Assembly (NCBI RefSeq): GCF_000495475.1
Contig: NZ_ASGZ01000004.1
Location: forward strand, 1 to 64,000
Source of the DNA: Candidatus Halobonum tyrrellensis G22
GTDB lineage: Archaea; Halobacteriota; Halobacteria; Halobacteriales; Haloferacaceae
DNA: 64,000 bases
Direction: 5' to 3'
In this document: piece after piece, positions 43,469-50,990 of the stretch
Position numbering within the stretch: position 1 is the first letter of the stretch
Layout of the letters: every line of letters starts with the position of its first letter
Translations under genes and position numbers: made by a program
Notes under the pieces: generated by a model
Databases searched by the model: none
The model's input: the letters and a program-made list of their open reading frames with translations, nothing else
What the model was told of the DNA's origin: nothing

Positions 43469-44644
43469 TTAGGCGAGACAGGCGGCGACGACCCGCAGGG
43501 CGCGTTCGCCCCGCACGTCGTCCGCGAGCAGCGGGACGCGTTTCACCGCGCGCCCGCGGAACAGGTCGGTCGCCCGCGAGAGCGCGTCCTGTTGGACCTC
43601 CCACCGCCGCCGGCAGAACTCGCAGTCGTCGAGGTTCGGGCGGACGACCCACTCGTCGTCGATGTCCGACCCCGCGACCTCAGCGGGGTCCTCCATCACC
43701 CGGTTGACCACCAGCGTCGAGACGGGGATGGAGAACTCGTCGAGGCGTTCGACCAGCCGTTCGGACTCGACGACGCTCATCCCCTCGGGCACCATCACCA
43801 CGCGGAAGTCGGTCCGCTCGGGGTCCTGTAACGTCGCGCGGAGCCGCTCGATCCGGTCTTTCAGTTCGTCGAGGTCGACGTCCGCCTCGCCGCCGCCGCC
43901 CATCCCGACCATCCCCTTCAGGCCGTCCATCATCCCCGAGAAGCGCTGGCGCATCGACATCAGCCGGCCGACCATCGAGTCGAGCATCTCGGGCAACTGG
44001 AGCAGCCGCAGGGTGTGTCCCGTGGGTGCCGTGTCGACGACGACCCGGTCGAACCGGGGGTCGTCGAGGTGTTCGAGCAGCTGTCGCATCGCCGCCGCCT
44101 CGTCCGCGCCGGGCATCGTCCCGCCGAGCATCCCGGCCATCGGCGAGTCCTCCATCGCCTCGCCCATCCCGCCCAGCCCCCCGAGCGGGTTCTCGCCGGC
44201 CGCCCCCGCGCCGGGACCGTCCGCCTCGCCGGGTGTGTCGGCCGCGCCCCCGCCGAACACCCCCTCGCCCATCGCCTCGTCGGGGTCTATCTCGGCGGCG
44301 TACAGCGGGACGTCCTCGCGGACCCGCGAGGGGTGGGCGGGCACGTCGACTTCGAGCGTGTCCGACAGCGAGTGGGCGGGGTCGGTCGACACCACCAGCG
44401 TCGCGGTCCCCCCGGCGGCGCTCGCGAGCGCGGTCGCCGCCGCACACGTCGTCTTGCCGACGCCGCCCTTCCCGCCGTAGAGGACGTACTCGGGGGCGTC
44501 CGCGGCCGCCGCCGGCGTCACGTCGAGGGCGGTCGCCGCCTCGTCGTCCGCGGGGTCGGCGCCGGACGGCGCGCCGTCGTCGGCGTCGTCAGCGTCGTCA
44601 GCGTCGTCGATGTCGTCGACCGCCTCGACGTCGATGTCGCTCAT
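43469..44644 (-). CDS. ArsA/Get3 family ATPase
   Basis: 391 residues. An acidic leader of about 45 residues precedes the deviant Walker A LYGGKGGVGKTTCAAATAL. Switch I is STDPAHSLSDTLEVDV and the A-loop/switch II region is VVVDTAPTGHTLRLLQLPEM. A Gly/Met-rich insert (residues about 140-170) is followed by Met-rich helices, and near the C-terminus CEFCRRRWEVQ supplies the Cys-x2-Cys seen in zinc-bridged Get3 dimers. The single ATPase domain and CxxC favour a tail-anchored-protein targeting factor over an arsenite pump; no ars genes are adjacent. Confidence 0.9.
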   Translation of the reverse strand: MSDIDVEAVDDIDDADDADDADDGAPSGADPADDEAATALDVTPAAAADAPEYVLYGGKGGVGKTTCAAATALASAAGGTATLVVSTDPAHSLSDTLEVDVPAHPSRVREDVPLYAAEIDPDEAMGEGVFGGGAADTPGEADGPGAGAAGENPLGGLGGMGEAMEDSPMAGMLGGTMPGADEAAAMRQLLEHLDDPRFDRVVVDTAPTGHTLRLLQLPEMLDSMVGRLMSMRQRFSGMMDGLKGMVGMGGGGEADVDLDELKDRIERLRATLQDPERTDFRVVMVPEGMSVVESERLVERLDEFSIPVSTLVVNRVMEDPAEVAGSDIDDEWVVRPNLDDCEFCRRRWEVQQDALSRATDLFRGRAVKRVPLLADDVRGERALRVVAACLA

Positions 44645-44736
44645 AGGTGGGGGTCGGTGTGCGCGCTTGTCTATCCGTTGGTCGCGGTCGCCCTCCGGCG
44701 TGAGAGGAAGGCGAGCGGTCGGGACGGCGGGGCGGC

Positions 44737-45837
44737 TCAGCCGAAGTAGTCGGTCAGCCGCGCGGCCGCCTCCTCCACGCGGGGCGTGACGAGCGCGAAC
44801 CGGAGCCACTCGGAGCGGGTGGTGCCGAACGTCTCGCCGGGCATGCCCGCGACGCCCGCCTCGTCGACCAGTCGCTCGGCGTTCGCCATCGTTCCGGGGA
44901 AGCCGTCGAACCGCGCGAGCACGTAGAACGCGCCGTCGGGGCTGGTGTACTCCGCGCCCGCGGCGTCGAGCGCGTCCGTGAACGTCTCCACGCGCTGGGA
45001 CAGCAACTCGCGCGCGCCGGCGTAGTAGTCGGCGTCCGTCCCCCGGAGCGCCCGCAACACGGCGTACTGGGCGGGCCGGGAGGTGGCGACGTTGACGAGC
45101 ATGTGCCGGGTCTTCGCCGACCCCACGAGGTCCTCGGGGAAGACGGCGTACCCCACCCGGAACCCGGTGATCGCCATCGACTTCGAGTAGCCCGTCGTCA
45201 CGATGGTCCGGTCGGAGTCGAGGGTGAGCGCGGACTCGAAGCCGCCGGTGAAGTCGAAGTGGTCGTACACCTCGTCGGCCAGAAGGGTGGCGTCCACCTC
45301 CTCGGCCAGGTCGGCGAGCGCGCGCATCGTCTCCCGGTCGTACACCGTTCCCGTCGGGTTGTTCGGCGTGTTGACCACGATCAGCGCGGTGTCGTCGCTC
45401 GCCGCCTCGCGGAACCGCTCGGGGTCGAGCGAGCCGTCGCGTTCGGTCGGCACCAGCGTCGTCTCGGCACCGAGCATCGACGCCTTCCCCGGGTAGTACG
45501 GGTAGACGGGGTCGGTGAGCAGCACCTCGTCGCCCGCATCGCGGTCGAGCGCGCCCGCCATCGCGAGGTAGTTGGCCTCGCCCGTCCCGTTGGTGACGAC
45601 CACCCGCTCGGGGTCGACGTTCCGGCGGTCGGCTATCTCCGCGCGGAGGTCGACCAGCCCCTCGCTCGGGGGGTACTGGAAGTCGGCCGGGTCGGCGTCG
45701 GCGTACTCGCGGAGGCCGTCGCGGAGCGCCGCCGGCGGCTCCCAGTCGGGGTTGCCCGACACCATGTCGATCACGTCCCCGTCGGCGTCCGCGGCGTACT
45801 GCATCACGTGGTAGAACTGCGGCCGCTCGTACTCCAT
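44737..45837 (-). CDS. PLP-dependent aminotransferase, class I/II
   Basis: 366 residues, fold type I. Motifs are VSGNPDWEPP near the N-terminus, TNGTGEANYLAMAGALDRDA, NTPNNPTGTVYDRETM, LLADEVYDHFDF, the PLP lysine in GYSKSMAITGFRVGYAVFP and the carboxylate-binding Arg in SEWLRFALVTP. Probably an aspartate- or aromatic-type aminotransferase; substrate not determinable. Start ATG 45837 (MEYERPQFYHVMQYAADADG). It lies 92 bases upstream of the Get3-like gene on the same strand. Confidence 0.92.
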   Translation of the reverse strand: MEYERPQFYHVMQYAADADGDVIDMVSGNPDWEPPAALRDGLREYADADPADFQYPPSEGLVDLRAEIADRRNVDPERVVVTNGTGEANYLAMAGALDRDAGDEVLLTDPVYPYYPGKASMLGAETTLVPTERDGSLDPERFREAASDDTALIVVNTPNNPTGTVYDRETMRALADLAEEVDATLLADEVYDHFDFTGGFESALTLDSDRTIVTTGYSKSMAITGFRVGYAVFPEDLVGSAKTRHMLVNVATSRPAQYAVLRALRGTDADYYAGARELLSQRVETFTDALDAAGAEYTSPDGAFYVLARFDGFPGTMANAERLVDEAGVAGMPGETFGTTRSEWLRFALVTPRVEEAAARLTDYFG

Positions 45838-46137
45838 GTCACGTCTCGTGGGTCGCTGGTACGTGGGTGTTTCGTCCGGGCGCGCGACGGAGCGTGCCGC
45901 CCGAGAGTCGGCCTCACAGCCACCGAAACCAGGAGGTGATCTATCCGATACGAACGATCTCGACGCCTCCGAGCGACCGCTCCCCCGTCCCGGACCCACA
46001 CCCGCGTCATCCCACCCGGACCGCGCCGACGGCGAGCCGGTCGAGAGACGGCGCGAGCGCGTCGAGCGCCCGATGTGTAGCGCGGCCGCCGCGACCGGAC
46101 AGGTTCTTGCGGGAGGCGGCCGTAGCCCGACCACACC
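45838..46137. other. 300-base divergent intergenic region
   Basis: It separates the aminotransferase (minus) and pncC (plus). No gene seen. A slightly AT-richer stretch AGGTGATCTATCCGATACG near 45932-45950 may hold a promoter element. Nothing else was recognised. Confidence 0.4.
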
Positions 46138-46665
46138 ATGCGCGAGTTCGCCGCGGACCCGCCGGTAGAGGAGCGCGTCGGCGACGCGCTCCGGTCGGCG
46201 GGCGGAACGGTCGCGGTCGCCGAGTCGTGTACCGGCGGGCTGGTCGGGTCGCTTCTCACCGACGTGCCGGGGTCGAGCGACTACTTCGACCGCTCGGTGG
46301 TGACCTACTCGTACGACGCGAAGCTGACGGAACTCGCGGTTCCCCGCGAGACGCTCGATACCGCGGGCGCGGTGTCGGAACCCGTCGCGCGGGCGATGGC
46401 GTCGGGCGTCCGCGACACCGCGGGGACGACGTGGGGCGTCGCGACCACCGGCGTCGCGGGACCCGACGGCGGCAGCGACGAGAAACCCGTCGGGACGGTG
46501 TACGTCGGCGTCGCCTACCGCGGCGAGTGGGGTAGCGGCGAGAGCCGGACGGACGTGAGTCGCTACGAGTTCGACGGGAGCAGAGTCGAGATCAAAGAGC
46601 GGATCGCCCGGCGGGCGCTGTCTGACCTGCGCGAGGCCGTCGCGTCGCGGACGGACCGCGGGTAA
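46138..46665 (+). CDS. pncC: CinA/PncC family nicotinamide-nucleotide amidohydrolase
   Basis: 175 residues, the stand-alone C-terminal CinA domain, which deamidates nicotinamide mononucleotide for NAD recycling. Motifs are VAVAESCTGGLVGSLLTDVP, FDRSVVTYSYDAKLTELAVP, SGVRDTAGTTWGVATTGVAG and KPVGTVYVGVAY. No competence-damage N-terminal domain. Start MREFAADPPVEER fits the family. Confidence 0.92.
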   Translation: MREFAADPPVEERVGDALRSAGGTVAVAESCTGGLVGSLLTDVPGSSDYFDRSVVTYSYDAKLTELAVPRETLDTAGAVSEPVARAMASGVRDTAGTTWGVATTGVAGPDGGSDEKPVGTVYVGVAYRGEWGSGESRTDVSRYEFDGSRVEIKERIARRALSDLREAVASRTDRG

Positions 46666-46723
46666 CCGAACCGAAAGCGTTTGGGCGGCGCGTGGCCGAC
46701 CGACGGGCGGTGAGCCGACGCGC

Positions 46724-47221
46724 ATGAACAAGCGGGGACACGTACTGAACGCGGTGCTTCTGGCGGTGGGGTTGGGGTACGTCCTCGAACCCAGCGGCGG
46801 CGCCGAGACGTTCGTCGAGATAGCCCGGCTGTCGGTACCGGTCGTCCTCGGCGCGCTGTTCCCCGACGTCGACACCGCGTTCGGCAGACACCGCAAGACG
46901 CTCCACAACCTCCCGGTGCTCGGCGTGTTCGTCGCCTACCCCGTCTACTTCGGCAACCTCCAGTTCGTCTGGGTCGGCGTCGCTACCCACTACGTCCTCG
47001 ACGTGGTGGGGAGCAAGCGCGGCATCGCGCTGTTCTACCCGGTGGCGAGCCGCGAGTACGACCTCCCCGTCGGCGTCGCCACGAGCAGCGACTTAGCCGA
47101 CGTGGTGACCGTCGTGATCACGCTCCTGGAGGTGGCCGTCCTCGCGGCGGTCCACGTCTACGTCGTCGACCTGAGTACGGGCGCGCTCGACCCCGGACTC
47201 GCGAGGCTCCTCGGCGGGTAG
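46724..47221 (+). CDS. membrane protein of the YdjM/DUF457 type
   Basis: 165 residues with four to five helices. Conserved-looking polar motifs are MNKRGHVLNAVLLAVGLGYV, LGALFPDVDTAFGRHRKTLH and THYVLDVVGSKRGIALFYPV; the Asp-x-Asp and His residues match the membrane metal-dependent-hydrolase-like family. Activity unproven. Stands downstream of pncC on the same strand. Confidence 0.8.
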   Translation: MNKRGHVLNAVLLAVGLGYVLEPSGGAETFVEIARLSVPVVLGALFPDVDTAFGRHRKTLHNLPVLGVFVAYPVYFGNLQFVWVGVATHYVLDVVGSKRGIALFYPVASREYDLPVGVATSSDLADVVTVVITLLEVAVLAAVHVYVVDLSTGALDPGLARLLGG

Positions 47222-47267
47222 GACGGACCGGCGGGACCGGCGCTACAACCGTACGCGAGTCGACGGG

Positions 47268-48029
47268 TCAGTACACCGCGACGCGGTCGAACCGACCGTC
47301 GTAGGCGATGTGGCGGGGGTGGGTCGGCTCCATCCCCGAGAGGAACAGGCGGTCGAGTTTGCCGTACGTGTTCTCGACGCCGAGGTAGCCGAACTCGGCG
47401 AGCCTGCGGACCCGCGTCGCCGGGTCGCTCCGGACGACCGCGGAGCGCTCCGTGCGCGAACGGAGCGCGTCGACGAGAGCGCTCTCGGTCGGGTCGAGAC
47501 CGGGGAACTCCGTCCACGCGGCCCCGATGGTCCCGCGGAGGTGCGCGTACGACGAGGCGACCCCCGGGATGTCGAACGCCTCGGCGATCCGGAGCGCCCG
47601 GTCGTTCTGTCTGGCGAACAGTTTCGCGTTGCGTGTCTCGACCCCGTGGAGTCTATCGCGGTACGCCCCCACCTCCGCGCGGGTGAGACTCACGTTGAGG
47701 TACTCCGGGTGGGGGACGACCACCGCCGCCCCCTGGCGTTCGAACTCCGCGAGCGCTCCCTCGAAGGTGATGAAGTCGGGCACCGGGTCGGAGAGTCCGA
47801 CCGCGAGCAGGTGTCTACGGTTGCTCCAGTCGCCGGTGAACACCTCCCGCGCCGGCACGACCGTCAGGTCGTCCGTCGAGAACCGCTCGGCGCGTTCGCG
47901 GATGTCGGGCAGTCGCGTGAAGTGGGGCGCGTACACCAGCACGTCGATGCCCGACGCGCGCGCCCGGTCGACGACGCGCTCGTCGAGTACCTTCGTGTGC
48001 ATGTCCACGCGCGTTCGGCCGTCACTCAC
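47268..48029 (-). CDS. PHP domain phosphoesterase-like protein
   Basis: 253 residues from a GTG at 48029 (VSDGRTRVDMHTKVLDERVV). The PHP motif I is Asp-Met-His-Thr-Lys instead of DxHxH. Later motifs VLVYAPHFTRLPDIRERAER, VVPAREVFTGDWSNRRHLLA, VVPHPEYLN and VETRNAKLF keep the metal-binding pattern. PHP proteins are usually phosphoesterases; the Lys substitution may change metal number. Upstream in-frame codons to 48182 are low quality, so the GTG is used. Confidence 0.85.
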   Translation of the reverse strand: MSDGRTRVDMHTKVLDERVVDRARASGIDVLVYAPHFTRLPDIRERAERFSTDDLTVVPAREVFTGDWSNRRHLLAVGLSDPVPDFITFEGALAEFERQGAAVVVPHPEYLNVSLTRAEVGAYRDRLHGVETRNAKLFARQNDRALRIAEAFDIPGVASSYAHLRGTIGAAWTEFPGLDPTESALVDALRSRTERSAVVRSDPATRVRRLAEFGYLGVENTYGKLDRLFLSGMEPTHPRHIAYDGRFDRVAVY

Positions 48030-48159
48030 GATCTGATCGAGTGGTAGGTCGCTGTTAGGGGTTGCGTTTCCGGGAGGTCGGGCGGCCCGGCCGCCCGCCG
48101 GCGGTCCGAGCCCCCGGACGGCGGAAACGCTTTTGCGAGCGTCCGCCGTTGCCCCGTCC

Positions 48160-48456
48160 GTGTCCGGGTGGGCCTGCGGCATCGCCGGCTGTGACGCGAC
48201 GTTCGACGCCGTCGAGGAGACCGTCGTCCACCAGACGCTCGACCACGACGGCCACGAGTGTCGGGTGTGCGGGGCGGTCGTCCCGGAGGGCTACTTCGCC
48301 ATCCGTCACGCGCTCGACGAACACACCCGCGCGGAGTTCGTCCGCGCGTACGACGCCGACGCGGACGCGGTCCGCGAGCGCGAACGGGTGCGGGCGGCCG
48401 TGGAGGCTGAAGCCGACCTCGACGCGGTGCGCGCACGGGTCGACGCGGACCGCTGA
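48160..48456 (+). CDS. two-finger C2H2-like small protein (DUF7565-like)
   Basis: 98 residues from a GTG at 48160 (VSGWACGIAGCDATFDAVEE). Finger one has Cys-x4-Cys then His in VVHQTLDHD. Finger two has CRVCGAVVPEGYFAIRHALDEH. A charged helical tail follows (ADAVRERERVRAAVEAEADL). Probable nucleic-acid-binding protein; targets unknown. Divergent from the PHP gene. Confidence 0.75.
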   Translation: MSGWACGIAGCDATFDAVEETVVHQTLDHDGHECRVCGAVVPEGYFAIRHALDEHTRAEFVRAYDADADAVRERERVRAAVEAEADLDAVRARVDADR

Positions 48457-48531
48457 CCCGCGGCCGTCGGGGGTCGAACGGCCGCTTTCGCTACCCTCGC
48501 GAGCGGAGCGAACGGGGAGCGGGTCGCCCGC

Positions 48532-48987
48532 TCACCGCTCCTCGGAGTCGAGCACGCGGATCTGGTCGCCACGCACCGTCACGGGGATGGGGACGGTCGC
48601 CTCGTACAGTTCGACCGTGACCTGGTCTTTCCCCTCGTCGATCCGCTGGACCTGCGCCTTCTCGCCTTTGAACGGGCCGGCGATGAGTTCGACGATGTCC
48701 CCCTCGGCGATCCCCTCCACGTCGGGCGTCGGCGAGAGGAAGTGCTCCACCTCGGTCATCGACGACCGGCCGGCTACGCCGTCGGGGCCCTCGACCAACC
48801 CCCGGGCGTGGGGCACTTCGTCGAGTACGCGCCGGATCGCGGCGTCGTCGTCCGCCTCGACCATCACGTAGCTCGTCAACTGGTCGGGCGCGAGCACCGC
48901 GTGGATGGTCGGCTCCTCCTTGCTGGCGATCATGTCGGCGACGGTCCGCTCTTGGCTCGCTGTCGTCTTGACCGAGAAGATGGTCAC
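48532..48987 (-). CDS. spt5: transcription elongation factor Spt5 (archaeal NusG)
   Basis: 151 residues from a GTG at 48987 (VTIFSVKTTASQERTVADMI). The NGN domain (residues 1-85; LTSYVMVEADDDAAIRRVLD) binds RNA polymerase with Spt4. The KOW domain (IAEGDIVELIAGPFKGEKAQ) follows. Its start lies one base after the secE stop, so the two are cotranslated, the classic archaeal secE-spt5 arrangement. Confidence 0.96.
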   Translation of the reverse strand: MTIFSVKTTASQERTVADMIASKEEPTIHAVLAPDQLTSYVMVEADDDAAIRRVLDEVPHARGLVEGPDGVAGRSSMTEVEHFLSPTPDVEGIAEGDIVELIAGPFKGEKAQVQRIDEGKDQVTVELYEATVPIPVTVRGDQIRVLDSEER

Positions 48988-48988
48988 C

Positions 48989-49162
48989 TCAGATCACCCC
49001 CTGGAGCAGCGTCATGACGACGAAGATGACGAATCCGAGGAATCCGACGAGGAAGATGCCGGCACCCGCGATCTTGGCGATCTGCGAGAACTCCCCCCAC
49101 GCCGGTGTGCTCGCGAGCTTGAGCACCCGCACGTAGCTGTTCAGGTCGTACTTGACGTCCAT
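48989..49162 (-). CDS. secE: protein translocase subunit SecE (Sec61 gamma)
   Basis: 57 residues: MDVKYDLNSYVRVLKLASTP, a short amphipathic segment (AWGEFSQIAKIAGAG) and one membrane helix (IFLVGFLGFVIFVVMTLLQG). The length and single C-terminal helix are those of archaeal SecE. It clamps SecY in the translocon. Immediately followed by spt5 (one-base gap), with its own TATA box upstream. Confidence 0.94.
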   Translation of the reverse strand: MDVKYDLNSYVRVLKLASTPAWGEFSQIAKIAGAGIFLVGFLGFVIFVVMTLLQGVI

Positions 49163-49187
49163 ATTGGCGGAGGTACTGTGCGGGACC

Positions 49188-49196
49188 TTCTATATC
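49188..49196 (-). promoter_or_regulatory. TATA box of secE-spt5
   Basis: Minus-strand GATATAGAA centred about 30 bases before the secE ATG. The pair therefore has its own promoter and does not depend on ftsZ1 transcription. Confidence 0.6.
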
Positions 49197-49319
49197 TGTT
49201 GCTGTCGGGCCCGACGCCGGCCGTCGCGGGTCGTCGCGCGACGCCGGCGCTCCGGCGCGCGATTCAGGCGTGAGACTCGGGGGCGAACCGTTATCCCGGT
49301 CGGTCGGACACGGGTGGCC

Positions 49320-50990
49320 GTGAAGCTCCGGACCAAGTTCGCGGTGCTCCTGCTGGTGGTGACGGTGGGTCTCAGCCTCGTGGCGTACGGGGGGCTGGAG
49401 GCGTACAAACACCAGCAGGTCGAGAGCACGCGCGAGTCGGTCTCGGAGACGGCGGCCATCTCCGCCGAACAGATCGACGAGGAACTGTTCAGCGAGATGG
49501 ACCGCGTGGGGAGCTACGCGGGGGAGATGCGCCTCGACGACCCGAACGCGACGCGGCGGGCGCTCGACGCGCTCACCTCGCGCCGGGAGTTCCAACACGG
49601 CGCGGTCGTCGACGACGCCGGCACGGTGGTGATGGTCGCGGGACCGTACAGCGAGACGGGACGCGAGCGGATGGTCAGCGCGGACGTCTCCGACGGCGCG
49701 TGCGTCGGACGGACCCTCCGGACCGGCGACCTGTGTATCTCCCCACCGGAGGCGGCGACCGGGTCGGTGTTCGGCGAGGCCAGCCACTACGTCAGGCTCA
49801 CCGCCCCGGTGTTCGACGGCGACGGCCGGGTCGACGGCGCGGTCGTTGTGACGTACCCGCTGACCGAGCGGGGCGCGTTCGTGGCGCTCCGCCCGCTCGA
49901 CACGAGTTCGCTGTCGGTCACCGTCACCGCGGGCGAGCGGACGCTGTACGACGGCGGCGGCACGGGCGACGGCATCGTCGCGACCGCGACCGTCGAGCGC
50001 ACGGGGTGGGAGGTCCGGGTCGAGCGGAGTCGGGCGGCGCTCAACGCGACGCTCCGACAGCTCGCGCTCACACAGGCCGCGAGTATCCTCCTCTTGGTCC
50101 TGATCGCGGTCGGGTTCGCCTACTGGGAGTACACGGTCAACCTCAGACAGACCGGTCGGCTGCTCGACGGGTTCGAGGCGCTGTCGGCCGGCGAGTACGA
50201 CCGTCGACTCGACCTCGCGGCGGGCGAGGAGTGGGAGCGGATCGGCGACGGGTTCGGGACGCTCGCGGCGGATCTCGCGGCGCGCGAGCGTGCGCTCCAG
50301 GCGAGCGAACAGCGGCTGGAGGTGCTCAACCGCGTGCTCAGACACAACCTCCGCAACCGACTGAACGTGGTTCTCAGCGCGTTCGACATGGTCCGCGAGA
50401 CCGGCGACGCGACGGCCGCCGACTGGGCCGAGCGGGGGGCGGCCGCGGGTCGGCGGCTGGAGGAACTCGCCGAGACGGCCGGGCGGGTCCAAGCCGCACT
50501 CGCGGACGACGACGACCCCGAGCCGACCCGTGTCGACGGCGTCGTCCGCGCGGCGGCCGAAGCGGTCGCCGCCGACCACCCGGACGCGACGGTGGCGGTC
50601 GACGCCGAATCGGCGGTGGCGATGGCGCGCCCGGCGGTCGGCGAGGCGGTCGAGGAACTCGTCGAGAACGCCTGCGTCCACGCGGGCGACGCGCCGACCG
50701 TGACGGTGACGGTTCACGCTGTCGACGCCGCCGACGGGGACCGCGACCGGGTCCGGATCGGGGTGCGCGACGACGGACCGGGCATCCCCGAGTACGAACG
50801 CGACGTGATCGAACGCGGGCACGAGACCGACCTCGACCACGGCAGTGGCCTGGGTCTCTGGCTCGCCCACTGGGTCGCCGACCGGTGTGGCGGCGAACTC
50901 GCGTTCCCCCGGGCCGCCGACGGCGGGTACGTCGAACTCCGGCTACCCCCGCCGCCGGCGGCGGGCGACGACACAGCCGACGAGGAGTGA
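49320..50990 (+). CDS. membrane sensor histidine kinase
   Basis: 556 residues from a GTG at 49320; a GTG two codons upstream is also possible. N-terminal helix KFAVLLLVVTVGLSLVAYGG, an extracellular sensor of about 230 residues, a second helix (ASILLLVLIAVGFAYWEY), then a HAMP-like segment (RLLDGFEALSAGEYDRRLDL). The kinase core follows with H-box VLRHNLRNRLNVVLS, N-box VEELVENACVHAG and G-boxes RDDGPGIPEYE and GSGLGLWLAHW. There is no receiver or response regulator adjacent. Its 3' end overlaps the convergent PGF-CTERM gene by 48 bases. Confidence 0.9.
   Translation: MKLRTKFAVLLLVVTVGLSLVAYGGLEAYKHQQVESTRESVSETAAISAEQIDEELFSEMDRVGSYAGEMRLDDPNATRRALDALTSRREFQHGAVVDDAGTVVMVAGPYSETGRERMVSADVSDGACVGRTLRTGDLCISPPEAATGSVFGEASHYVRLTAPVFDGDGRVDGAVVVTYPLTERGAFVALRPLDTSSLSVTVTAGERTLYDGGGTGDGIVATATVERTGWEVRVERSRAALNATLRQLALTQAASILLLVLIAVGFAYWEYTVNLRQTGRLLDGFEALSAGEYDRRLDLAAGEEWERIGDGFGTLAADLAARERALQASEQRLEVLNRVLRHNLRNRLNVVLSAFDMVRETGDATAADWAERGAAAGRRLEELAETAGRVQAALADDDDPEPTRVDGVVRAAAEAVAADHPDATVAVDAESAVAMARPAVGEAVEELVENACVHAGDAPTVTVTVHAVDAADGDRDRVRIGVRDDGPGIPEYERDVIERGHETDLDHGSGLGLWLAHWVADRCGGELAFPRAADGGYVELRLPPPPAAGDDTADEE

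Noticed and set aside
44581-44610. Short GTCGTCAGC-type tandem repeat
   Set aside because: Simple in-frame Asp-Asp-Ala codon repeats in the acidic head of the Get3-like protein; common in haloarchaea.
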